Origin: Rhytidiadelphus loreus
Lineage: Eukaryota; Streptophyta; Bryopsida; Hypnales; Hylocomiaceae
Assembly: GCA_947034895.1 (NCBI GenBank)
Contig: OX344762.1
Coordinates: 6,577,501 to 6,641,500, forward strand
DNA length: 64,000 nucleotides
Reading direction: 5' to 3'
Below, in pieces: positions 34,576 to 45,556 of the stretch (positions are counted from its first letter, which is position 1; the number at the start of each line of letters is the position of its first letter). Under the pieces are notes generated by a model. That model saw only the letters and a program-made list of their open reading frames with translations. It made no database searches and had not been told where the DNA came from. The position numbers and the translations under genes were made by a program.

Positions 34576-36043
34576 GAGAAATGAATCAATTGATCTCCGT
34601 CTACCAAGTTTAAACTGCGAAGCTTATAAAGGAAAGACTCAAAATCCCAAGCACATATCAAAGCGAAGATCAAGAACAATGAAACTTGCAAATTAGATGC
34701 TCACGGTCAAGCTGGAACCAAAGATGACAAGAGTGGAAGGTGCAGGAGCAGAGCAAATGGCTTGGATAAATAGTTTTCATCCTGGTGGCTTCCAATTCCA
34801 CCCTAACGAGACCTAAAATTCTTGCTTGACCTTTGTCGACAGCAACTGAAGCTTCTGGTATCAGGGCGAATTCTATAGCTGAGTGACTTGGAACTTGAGA
34901 GGATGTGCTTTGTGCTGAGGACTTGACAAGTGTTCAATGGCGAGGTAAATCTACACAGCAAACGTGAATGTGAAGGCGACATAGACTAACATAGTGCAGT
35001 GCTCTGAGACGCAGCTAGTACATGCTCACCATCCTCTGTTTTGGGAATCTTTGCATACATAAAATGTGGCATCATATTGGAAGTGCCTTGGATAGCTACA
35101 GAGAATATTCAGTGCACAAATCTCATAACGAATTTGTAATCAAAAGATTTAACTTACTCCTACTCTAGGCACTTGTATCTATTGTGGTGCTGTCTGTACA
35201 TGTGCAGCTTATATCTGCGCCTGAATAGGAGTCAGTAGGTATGATAAAACACACGTTGCTAAGCTTTACTAGGGGTGAGGGACAACAAACAATGGATGAC
35301 ACTGGGTAGCATGTCACAGCTTGCAAGAGAGGACATTTTTCTATTTGCCCTGAGATAGGTCTGGGACATCCACTGAGGGTACTGTATAAACAGTTTGATT
35401 CTCACAAGGAGTGTTATTTCATCATGTTAGGCATTTGATGAAAACTACCTCGTCCCTAGTAGGTTTCAAACTCGCTGCACCTAAAGAAAGGAAACCCTAA
35501 CCTTGTTATCTGTACAGCAGATGCAATCTTTCAGCCACTGCCAAACGCATTCAATTCCAGTTAGCATGTCCTGCTCAACCATGACCAGCCAGGAGCCGCA
35601 ACATCTGTCAGCAAAGTCCATTGTGAAATTAGGGCTCCCATTAGGGTCCGCAGCTCAATTTGCGAGACAGTAGGAGAAGTTCCACAACGCGGAGGCCCAC
35701 TACTGAGCATGCAATCTGTCTGGTGAAAGCGAAGTACATGGCATGACTCAGATATAAGTCGGATTTTTTCCCAGAGCGATCTGGCTAAGGTTTGGGCAAT
35801 ATTCATGGGTAGTTTGCCGAAGGTTTACTAATTCACAAATTGAGTTAGCTAAAAGGGTAATCTCACGCGGCTACCGTGTAACTAGAAGATGGCACTCTCC
35901 ATTCATTGGATCTGTCAAAATGTCGGAGAGGAGTACCCGAAACGAATTACTGACCTCTGGAAATGAGGAACTACGAGGGTGTGGACCAGCGACGACCGCT
36001 GCCGGTCTTGCTCCGATTTGGGGGCATTGTGTCCAGGAATTAG
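34576..36043. other. Spacer between UreF and the RING relic
   Basis: Probably holds the UreF 3' region and the RING 5' region, both on the minus strand. The longest ATG frame (minus 35806-35561, 81 codons, MNIAQTLARSLWEK) has no recognised family and I do not call it a gene. Confidence 0.35.
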
Positions 36044-36778
36044 TTACGAGCAGAAGAGACGGGAAAACAGCTGCGTCTGCGACCCTTGAAGCGTGTCGAG
36101 AAGGGGCGCGAGCTGATGCGCCTCGTGAGCACTCCGACCAGCGTACTTCCCCATGACGCGCTCCGCGAGCTGGGCATGGCGGTGCTGCAGCAGCGCGGCC
36201 TCCATGGGCCCAACGAGGTTCAACCTGGTGGCCGCGGACAGCACGTCGCGCAACGTGAGGTACAAGTACGCCCGCTGCACCGTGACGGTGTCCAAGCCCA
36301 ACAACCCAAACAAACGCCCCACCACGACAGCGTGGTGACCGAAAGCGCGCACGGGCTTCACCATCACGCTCGCCCGCATCGCCGCGACGTCGGCCGCGAT
36401 CTCCTTGAACACACTCCCTGCCAAACGGATCAGCGCCTTCCCCTGCCCCGAAGACGCCGCGCGCGCCACCCCGTTGGACAGGACGGCATGCAAGGCGCAA
36501 TCCAGCGCGATCCAGTCTTCCAAGCTGGACGCTTGGCTCGCGGTGAACACGAAGGGCAGCAGCAGCGAGCCCGCATTCTCCACCGTGCTGATGGTGAATC
36601 GCTCCAGCGTGGGGGCATCGTAGACTAATCCTGCTTGCAACGCGGCCTCTAAGCCATACGAGTGCGCGAATCCGCCCGTGGGGAGGATGGAATCGATCAA
36701 CTGCCATGTCGTCCACGCTAGCAAGCCCTTGGTGTCGAAGACCACCACTCCTTCCATGTCCACATCCTTGGTCGCCAT
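36044..36778 (-). CDS. UREF: Urease accessory protein UreF
   Basis: A chaperone subunit that, with UreD and UreG, helps load nickel and carbonate into apo-urease in the cytosol. A single uninterrupted exon encodes 244 aa, the usual plant UreF size. Family hallmarks are WQLIDSILPTGGFAHSYGLE (residues 25-44), the helical GQGKALIRLAG region, and RAFGHHAVVVGRLFGLLGLD followed by YLYLTLRDVLSAATRLNLVG. The C-terminal QLFSRLFCS resembles the conserved UreF tail that contacts UreD. The ATG at 36778 (MATKDVDMEG) is chosen because the in-frame extension upstream has only a TTG. Third positions are GC-rich. It lies 1.5 kb upstream of the RING relic on the same strand, and the pair is flanked by long direct repeats. 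Confidence 0.93.
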   Translation of the reverse strand: MATKDVDMEGVVVFDTKGLLAWTTWQLIDSILPTGGFAHSYGLEAALQAGLVYDAPTLERFTISTVENAGSLLLPFVFTASQASSLEDWIALDCALHAVLSNGVARAASSGQGKALIRLAGSVFKEIAADVAAMRASVMVKPVRAFGHHAVVVGRLFGLLGLDTVTVQRAYLYLTLRDVLSAATRLNLVGPMEAALLQHRHAQLAERVMGKYAGRSAHEAHQLAPLLDTLQGSQTQLFSRLFCS

Positions 36779-37758
36779 CGCTGCAATGCAACTTCTCCCC
36801 GAACTCAAGCAACTCCAGGCAAATTCAAAACAAAACTCATGGCGATCTAGGGTGAGGCCAGTGACGACTAGTTCAGAATTCCCTGGATGAATCTAGTATG
36901 TCCAGGTCAGTGATCGTCATGAACGATTCTTCCCAAATTTACTGCTAGATTCCTGCCAGCGGACTCACGAGGACTGACAGAGACATGAACAATTGAATAT
37001 AACTAAAAGGGATGGATTCGATTGCTTATGTTGGAACCGACAGTTGCATACAAGGTAAATCTGTTTGCCCTCCAGTCATGTCGCTCATGTGGTGATTGTT
37101 TATAAGATAAAGACTCCAGTTTACAACCACTCCCTTCAATTCATAACCAATTCTTAATTCACTCGTAGCACAGTCTAAAGAGATAAAAGAATGTTCACGA
37201 TCAAAACTCAATTCATTGATAGCTGAGCATTCAATTCATTGTAGTAGAATAAAGGGCTTGAATCGTCTGCTTTACCAAATCAGGTTTGTACATAGACTCG
37301 CAAGCACCTTACAACGACTCCGAAGCACCACGAACTTCTCTGCTAGCTGCCTGCACAGCAGTTCAATATGAGCGAGCTTGCTCTCAAGTATTCTCCGTCG
37401 AAAGCAAAGGAAGTTAGAAAGGTGCGCCAAAAATGCAGTCTTAATGCACTCATCTATTAGCAACCTGGGTTCCAAACAGAAGCCTTTCTTTTGTTAACTT
37501 GGGCACTTAGAATTATTTTAGATTCGCATGCTGCAATCGCTGCACTTCGTTCTTTTAACGATTCTCCACTTACTACCTCGAAAGCCTTGCTCTCCTTACA
37601 AGTATGATCCGCTACCAGAGTGAAACACAGCGAATGACCTAACCAAACTGATTGAAGAAGGCAGGGAGAAGTGCATTACTTGGCAGTTGGCACCGATCAA
37701 CTCAGTTGTGCAGATGAAAGGTGTCTTGTCATCGTTCAATCCAGCAATGACAGGCTCA
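36779..37758. other. UreF upstream region
   Basis: Holds the UreF promoter and leader, but no TATA box I can support. A minus-strand helical-looking open stretch (37475-37272) contains LESKLAHIELLCRQLAEKF but has no ATG and no recognised family; it might be an exon remnant. Confidence 0.3.
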
Positions 37759-38430
37759 CAGAAGTAAGATCCAAATCTGCACCAATCATAGCGTCAAATA
37801 AAAATAAGCATGCGATTTTAACAACTTCGCATCATCACTTTATATTTGGAGTTGGAAATTAGCTAATTAAGGCTAAAAGTGAGCCAAAACTAAAATCTAA
37901 CAGAGCAGAATTCACAATTTCTATAGCTTTGAAAAACTTCAAGAACAACCACGGCTGAATTTAGCCGTATTGATAACCATCTCTTCGCAAACACCGATGA
38001 CAACCCTAAGTTTACGTCTTCTCGTAAAGGAACTCTATAACATAACCTGACAATACAGAGAGAGCCTATACAATGCTTCTACAATTGAGCACGATGTATG
38101 TCCCCAATGCACAGATTGCAAAACCCTACAATAAGCAAATACTTCTGCAATGGAGCACGATTTATAAGTATGTGTCCCCCGATACACACATTGCACAACC
38201 CTACATTATGCAAATGCTTTTACACTTGAGCACGATTTATGAACCCGATACACCGATTGCAAAACCCTACAACAAGCAAGCCAAACTGCGAGAGTAAGAA
38301 AGGCCGCAGGGTTGGCTAGGGACCACCGCTTGATCAACTTGTATTGAAAGTGGTAAGTAGTTTCTTTTTCCGATTTTGCATGTTTCAGTTCAGTCTTTCT
38401 GTGAAGGAACTGCATAACCAACATTGCAGC
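37759..38430 (+). repeat. Long direct repeat, right copy
   Basis: Second copy of the repeat at 32148, in the same orientation. It contains three units of about 66-75 bp starting CAATTGAGCACGATGTATG at 38082, 38148 and 38223. Homology with the left copy stops right at about 38430, where a mitochondrial nad3 fragment begins on the opposite strand. Confidence 0.7.
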
Positions 38431-38590
38431 AAATCTTCTGGCATCATCGAAAGGATCAAAACCGCATTCGTAAGCTGACAATTTCTCCGGATAAGCCGAA
38501 TTAGAAGAAGAAGCAAATAGAAAGGAAACGTCGATTAAAATCAAAGAAATTAGCAAACATGTTACTAGGTAGACATAAATAGCCGGGTTC
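38431..38590 (-). pseudogene. Nuclear mitochondrial insert: 5' part of nad3
   Basis: On the minus strand the frame reads IYVYLVTCLLISLILIDVSF, LFASSSNSAYPEKL, then SAYECGFDPFDDAR. This is the N-terminal half of mitochondrial NADH dehydrogenase subunit 3 (complex I), including the conserved YECGFDPF loop. It is cut off after DDAR-RF, losing one codon and the second half of the protein. The Met start is not retained: the frame runs in from unrelated GC-richer sequence up to about 38769. It has few changes and no stops in the matching part, so transfer looks fairly recent. Flanking bases up to about 38790 might also be mitochondrial, but I cannot show that. The FDDAR form fits bryophyte nad3 as I recall it. 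Confidence 0.85.
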
Positions 38591-39349
38591 AGCCGGTGGC
38601 GAGGCGAGAGATGTAGCAACGCGCTTGGCAGAGGGGCACCTAGGCTGCTGTGCTTTTTTGGACTGCAGTAAGGGCCGAGGCTAGGATTCCCCAATTCTTC
38701 TGGGTCAAAACCCACCGCCACCCCTGAAGGGCAACATTCCCCATCGAACGCCTGATCCATCTTCCCCAAAATTCACGTCCATACCACCACAGGCGAGACG
38801 TTATGTCCCGTTATTTTGAACGTCGTCATTCTAGTTTTCGAAGGTGAGAATTGCTTTATCAAGTCGCAGAATGGCAATTTCTACGTATATTGTCTTTGGA
38901 ACTGTCCACACAGTTTTGGTACACATCTTCTGGTACCTTATGTGATTCTCTGATTCAGGAGGCAAAAACTCCGGAATGTCGCATGAGGACATACTACAGA
39001 ATTATGCACAAAACCACCAGCTGCAGGATTGCGTCGCTACTGAGTTCGAATTGAAAAGTTTCAAAGACAGTCAATGAAAGCCAAGGCGAGGGCTGATATC
39101 ACTAACCTGTTGGGAGTGGAGGCTCGGACTTGCATCTTCTCGATCCATGGCGAAACGCGGCTTCACTACTCTCCTTCGCCTCCTGAAGCGAACCTCACAA
39201 CAGTCTGAGGACTCGGCTCCTCCGCATCAGTTGAAGCGCACAAAATTTCTTCAACATTGACAGGAAAACCCGGCTGCAAGGCCACTTCACTTCAGAAAGC
39301 AGAGTTTTGTGTTTTTTTCATTTTGTATGAAGTGCCAAAGGTGGCGATT
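38591..39349. other. GC-richer intergenic stretch
   Basis: Composition is higher in GC than the flanks. A small plus-strand ATG frame at 39147-39260 (37 codons) begins MAKRGFTTLLRLLKRTSQ, which has the basic, hydroxylated, acid-poor look of a mitochondrial presequence. Nothing in frame follows it. No gene is called. Confidence 0.3.
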
Positions 39350-40031
39350 TTAACCCTTTTAACCCTTAAACGACGAGCTGGTCACCGTAGAAATCAGCTG
39401 TTTTGGAACAGTGTGAATTGTTGGCTTAACCCATAAACTACACTGAGGATGTTTTTCGGCCTATAAATGACAAAGAATCTTTCTCCATGTAGGACAGAAA
39501 TGCAACTATTCATCCTCCAAAATTTGTGTGGAAAGGGAACATCTTCTACAATAGTTTGTCTTCCAGTGAGTACTTTTTCATTTTTTTTAGGCCAACAATT
39601 CACACGGTGACAAAACAAATGATTTCCATGGTGACTGGCCCAGCGTTCAAGGGTTAAAATAATGCAAAAGCACTTGTTGGAAGTCAAACTACTATAGATG
39701 ACGATCCCTTTTCACACAAAATTTGGAGGATGAATAGTTGCACTTTTGTCCCACATGGAGAGATTCTTTGTCATTCATTGGCCGAAAAATGTCCTCAATG
39801 TTGTTTATGGGTGAAATATCAAGGAGGACATTTGGCATCCGATGGATGATAGGAAATCCTTGTAGTAGGACAGAAGTGCAACTATTCATCTTCAGAATTT
39901 TGTTGTGAAAAGGAGAGGTCTTCTATAGTAGTTTGACTTCCAATGAGTGCTTTTGCTATTTCTAAAGCCCATGATTCACACGGTAATGAAAAAAGATGAT
40001 TTCCAAGGTCACCCCTTCATCCTTTAAGGGT
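39350..40031. mobile_element. Cluster of TTAA-flanked F1 elements in direct and inverted order
   Basis: One complete copy lies at 39430-39653: TTAA, then CCCATAAACTACACTGAGG, ending CGTTCAAGGG then TTAA. Just left of it (39363-39425) is an inverted copy of its right end (CCCTTAAACGACGAGCTGG). To the right, 39660-39812 is an inverted copy of its left part, giving arms of about 150 bp around a loop near 39580-39660. A further direct copy at about 39820-40031 ends CATCCTTTAAGGG then TTAA. The ends (CCC...GGG) and TTAA flanks are those of piggyBac-type elements. No coding sequence is present. Confidence 0.75.
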
Positions 40032-40035
40032 TAAA

Positions 40036-43000
40036 TGTTATAGTGGTATTCCAAATTTTAGCATTCATCCACACATTAGATAGAAAATATCTCATTAGCA
40101 TTCATCCACATATCCATAATTATGTTTTCATCCATTGATAATATGACAAATTTATCCAAGATTTTTTTTTGATTTGAAGTTTGTTGCCTTTTCAATACTA
40201 TATATGTTCCAAAGGCATGGTATTAGATCCATTACTTTGGTGCATACAACAGCCAAAAAAATGTTGTCAAAAAAGCCAGTCTTGCAGATAAGGTGCTACT
40301 AAGGTAAAAGGCTCAATAATGGTGCATGTAAGGAAATGTAGGCCTATTTAGAGAATCCAGTGAAACCAAAAGTATATAATTTTTTTTCATGGCTAGAGAA
40401 AGAAGAGGAGCTGTTAATCCATTTTTTATTAAAAAATTCGCAGTAAAAATAAAATTCTGGCAATTTTTATAAGACAAAAGTGAATCAGTTGCTCATGATG
40501 CACATATATAGATTGTAGTTGTAAAGAATATAAAAATGCATGTGAATGGATCAAATGACAACTTAAGGTGTTCATGGCGCTCTCTAAATCATGCAAAACA
40601 CATCTTAATCTAGTTTAGTTCCAACTTACAATTAAAAATGATTGCATCTCATTAACTACACTTCACTTTCAGTATGAGGTACATCATCATTCATTCATTA
40701 CTAAATACTATACAATACAATCACTTTTCCACCCTAAAATTGTTCTAGAATTAACCACTTTGGATGGGCGGTTCTCAACATAAAAAGTCTACATCACACA
40801 AAACTACTTTTGCACAATTTTTACAGCATTTGTAGGGTCGACTATAAATGACTAAACAATTATGCAGCTCCTTCCTATATCATTAAGGCCGGGGTGAATT
40901 GCCCCTCATTGCATGCCCCATAGTTTACCTCCTGGAAAAAACACTAGAATTTTTTATTTACAACACATGATAAAATTTGCAAATTTTGAATTCATATTTG
41001 CCATTCTTAGAAAACCTTTGTTGAGGCAACTACAAAATTGGGATGAAGAGGGGCCCAAACTGCATGAATTGCTCAGTTGGAGGTATATAAGGTCGTACTT
41101 ATATTTGTGCAACAAGTCAAACGAGCCAAATATGGAATCCAACCAAGGGTGAATGAATAAAAAATACTATCTTTTACTTAATTAATCTATTTTCTACAGC
41201 TCTTTCATCTTATTTTGGGCCTCTAAATGCAAATATGACTTCAAAATTTGCAAATCTTATCATGCATGTCAAATAAAAAGTTCCTATGTTTTTCCCAAGG
41301 ATAAAACATGAGGGCAAAATAGTCCCCGCATTTAGCTCATTGCACAACTATAAGCACAACTAATACACAATGTCTTGTCCACCATAGCTCTAATTAATTC
41401 TAAGTTGACTAATTTAACTACTAGATCTACATTAATGACAAATTGACAACTGTTTAGAAAGTAGAATAGTTTCAAATACGGGCGTGACCGATTTTCCTGC
41501 TAATTATTTCATCTATGTTTGTCTCATTAGATCATCAAGTGCAAATATTCTTCAAACTAATTAGATAAAGTGAAAACACCCATTCCCATCCTTGTACCCA
41601 TTCATGTATCCTAAATTTTCATTAAACAGTCCCTAGACTTGCATTAAAGTGTTCTTAAAAAGTGTCATTAAATTGTCCACACCACATATAAATACTTCTA
41701 GACTTTCAAAGGGTCCAAATTTAATAATAAAAAGAATGGTCATTTGGAGATAATGCAAAACATCAAGAAATCTATGCAAAACATCAGGAGATCAATACAA
41801 AACATTTGAAGATCTATACAAACATCTAGATATCTCTAGATGTTATTATATGGAGATCTTTGAATGTCTTGTCCATAATTCACTTAATAGTCCAAAAGTA
41901 GTTAAATGTGGCATATTCCTATACTTGACTATAATTGATTGACTACAATTATTAAAAATATGAGGCCTCAACAACACTATTAAAAAATTGTTTAAATTTC
42001 GGTGATAGTGCAATTATAGGAAAATAAAATGATATTAAAAAAATAATAATATTATTTTTAGGAAAGAAAAAAAATTGAAATCGCTAATTTGACAAGGCAC
42101 TAGTAGTGCCATGTTGGATTTGGAAAAAAATTTAATCACTTTTTCCTTGTAATTACATTATTGCCACCCAAAATTGGCGGCCCACTTCTAGCCTTAGATT
42201 TTTCCTAATGAGATTTTTTGAGATTTCAATTTTAGATCCACTTATATGACAGTTTCATAGAAAATTACATGCCACATTAGAATTTTTTTTTTTTTTTAAA
42301 ACTCATGATTTCAATTGCTAATACTACAATATATTATTTTCAGGAAAAAGTACCTCCAATTATGTTGAATTGCTTATTTTGACATTTTTAGGTGCTTCCA
42401 TCATAACCTTCAAATTACTAATTCACTTTTCAGATATTGTTGCCAAATGATAACATGGTAAGGTTGGTGTTGCTCTTTTGGAGATTCACCTATAACAACT
42501 AGAAATCAATTGTCAAAGGTAGTGTACTAACAATAAAATTTAAAGTTATCAAGTAATTCACTCTAATTCTCATTTAGTTAACAATAAGTGTTCACATTGG
42601 ATACTAATTTTATAGAGGGTGAACCATCTCAATTCTAATTCAATCTTCTTGTGTGAAAATTTAGTTGATAATTAGTGTACTACCACTACATATGTGCCAC
42701 CAAGCAATAGTAGTGACAAATACTCTAGATGGGGAGGCAGAAACAACTATTTAGAATTTAGGAGTATATTTGGAGCAAAAATTCCTTATCAAGCAAGGGA
42801 GGTGAATTGAAGAATCGATATGCAAAAGTCCAATACTTGTCTCCATATAGTGTCTAGACAAAATGGAAAGCTACAAGCTAGGGAAAAAAATTCAACCCTA
42901 AGATGGATGAAAAGAGAAAGGGCAATATAGCACATAAGAAAAATTATAAGCAAATGAAAAGCGATAAATGGTTTTGTTTTCAATTAGTAGAAATGTAATA

Positions 43001-43900
43001 ATGATTGTTCCATTTTCAGTGTTCCCTTTTCAGTTAGTTAGGGACATTTTGTAAACCTATATTGTGTGTTTATAAGAAGATCTCTTTAACGATACATTAT
43101 GGTCCATTCATGAAACTATACCTGATGTGATTATTAAGCCTCCTATGAATTAAAATAGCAACTTGCTAGCTTTCACTTTCAAAAAATATACTATTTTTGT
43201 TCTAAAATGATCTTCCTATTGGACAAAATATTCTGAATTAAGGCTAAAAATAATATTAAGGAAAATATCTTCATTCTATAAGTAGAGTTTGGTGCATTCT
43301 TAGCATTTTAAAAACTTTGAGTTTTGGAGCCTTTTTCAAAGTGAAGTTTGGGAATATTGAAAAGTAGATTTAGGAGGACATTTTCAAGGAGCACCACTAG
43401 TCAATTAATTGTTGAGTGTGAAGTCGTCATTTTGTAGGCATTTAGTATATGCCCAAGACCACGTGTGGCCCTTTGTTCCACCACCCAAAGCTTCATCCCC
43501 TTCAATCAAGCAATATTTGAAGAGATGCAAAAAATAAGAATGAACAATGTTGATTGATCCTTTTAGTCATTTCATTTGTCTTTTGATTGATGATTGCACG
43601 GATGGAGGGGGACCTACTACTTGGAGTTGTTTTGTTGGTCCCAAAAGCAATTCAAAATCAAATCAAACCCATTTGCAATGTCACAAAGTGCACTAGGAAG
43701 ATCATTTTGGGACAAAGAGAGTAACTAAATGTCTAGCATTCCAAAAATTATGCAACTTCTTATGTTCATTGCAAAATTTCATTCTCCTTTCACAAAAAAT
43801 TCACTGAAAATTCATGCACTGCACCAATCGACCCCATTTTCAATTCACCTGATAAAGGGTCGGTTTGGGACCTATTTGCTTACTTGAACCTCGAAACGTC
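40036..43900. other. AT-rich intergenic DNA
   Basis: No gene recognised. The open frame at 40913-41152 has no known motif. A small palindrome (GGCACTAGTAGTGCC) occurs near 42094. The rest is low-complexity apart from the minisatellite listed separately. Confidence 0.4.
41754..41832 (+). repeat. Minisatellite, about 21 bp unit
   Basis: The unit GCAAAACATCAAGAAATCTA is repeated nearly four times with drift (next copies GCAAAACATCAGGAGATCAA and ACAAAACATTTGAAGATCTA). Confidence 0.7.
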
Positions 43901-43949
43901 ATTACGTGACACGTGGCAAAGTACCATGTATTTTTCAAAGTACAGATAC

Positions 43950-45556
43950 TCCATACGTATAGTATAACGAAGAATACGTACATAGGGTTTCACGCGAGCC
44001 TCACCAACAGGGTTTTCTTGATCCCTTCGTTTCAGATGCTCCGCATTCACTTCTATTGTCGCCATCGCCTCGAGCTCCCGAATTTCGAAGCATTTTAGGT
44101 GAGCGGATTCAACTTCTGTGTACAAGTATCGGTCTTCCGTTTGTCTTTGCATAGTGTGCCCGCTTCATCGATGTTGCTTTGTAGAAATTGGAAGTGCTGT
44201 TGTCGGGGACGCGGCGGCGATGCGTGGCAGTGAGGTCTGTTTGTTATCGTGAATTCGTAGACGGTGTCTATGTAATTTTATGTTTGTAGTGGTCTTTATG
44301 CAACCTGGTGTTTTTTATGGAATTTCGTGGGGTGTAACTTAATGGTGCAATTGCTTAACGTCTATCTGAGTAAATGGTCAGGGGATTGTATCATATTGAT
44401 TAAAGGGGTGTTCTGCGAACAGGCGCCGATGAGAGAGTTTTTCACGAGTGTCATTATTATGCGATGAGAGTCTTTCGTTTGCAGATAAGGTTATCGCACT
44501 AGGGCTTTGCATTCTCTGGATTTTGTTCTCCTCTAGGAAGAGAACTCTTGATTGTAAGTTGCCGCATGTACGTGCTTTTAAATGTGCTATAGAATTTCTG
44601 CTCGAGAATTTCTTCCATTTGTTGTATTTGTCTCGCAATTGTTGATACTTTCGTGTAGTTCTTTCGTTTTCGTTTTCATTACTAGTACGATCTGTTATCT
44701 TGAAGTTAATCCAATTTTAAGAGTGTGACCAGACTTCGCAAGTTTGTTGTACATCGTGTTCTGGTTAATTTTGCGGGTAAATGTTTTAGAATGAGAGACA
44801 CAATTTCGATCGCCATCAGATTCACAGGGCCACCTTTTTCGATTTGAATCTTAGTTTTGAAGAAGCGCCTAACCTACTTATATTCTGTTGAATCAACCTA
44901 GGTTGTCCTTTTTCACGGACTTTTCTTTGTGTTTCCTCCAATTAGAAGTCTTGAGAATTCGCTGAGTTGTTATTGGCAGACTGCACAGTCTGTTGGAATG
45001 CATTTACTGTCGCGTGCTAATGCGTGTGCTAATGTCTCGAAGGTGATTACACATTAAGAGAACTATTTCTGTCATTTTTAGTGACCATCTGTTCGTACCT
45101 TGCAATGCCGTGTTCTGGTTTAGTCTTTCACAATCACTGCACCGAATTGTTCAAATTGGAGTTGTTTGTTTCATTCCCTGTTCATTTAGTCGTGTCAGTC
45201 GATTGTAGAATGGCAAGTGATTCTTTCGGGTACGGACGTTATTGTGTAATTTGGCGGTGCTGTAGCTTCCGTATTTGGAATCGAAAGCTGAGCGAGTATC
45301 CGTCAGTATCTTCTCATGCGATAGTATTTCAATGCTGCGATTCCTATGTATGATAAGTGGGAATAATGTGTTAAACTAAAGGTAGGGTGGTTTCTTAAAG
45401 TGGTTATGGAACAGGGTCTACCTGTAAAGGCTTTATATAGTGTCTGTTGATCTCGCTTGCGGGTATGGCATGAGAGCTGATTTTCTTGAGGACGCAGGTT
45501 TCGCTGCACTCGAATACGTGATTCGAAGTTCCGTTCAACTTTAAAGCCTACTCAAC
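43950..45556 (+). promoter_or_regulatory. Probable MBF1 promoter, first leader exon and leader intron
   Basis: Composition shifts near 43.9 kb from repeat-like to transcribed-like. TATAGTATAACG near 43957 could be a TATA element. A likely untranslated exon ends at CATTTTAG followed by GTGAGC (about 44099), and a good acceptor (GACGCAG) lies at about 45498, just before the leader segment preceding the ATG. This suggests one leader intron of about 1.4 kb. All of this is inference from signals; no transcript evidence is available. Confidence 0.4.

Noticed and set aside
35561..35806. 81-codon minus-strand ATG frame
   Set aside because: No recognised motif or supporting context; likely random.
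35871..36812. 313-codon minus-strand frame over UreF
   Set aside because: A shifted-frame shadow of the GC-rich UreF gene; the UreF frame carries the family motifs.
32148..38430. LTR retrotransposon flanked by two LTRs
   Set aside because: The repeats are direct and long, but no TG...CA borders, primer-binding site, polypurine tract, reverse transcriptase or target duplication was found, and the interior holds host-type genes.
38431..38769. Functional nuclear nad3 transferred from the mitochondrion
   Set aside because: Only the first half of nad3 is present, it ends abruptly at a repeat border, and the upstream frame does not look like a targeting presequence.
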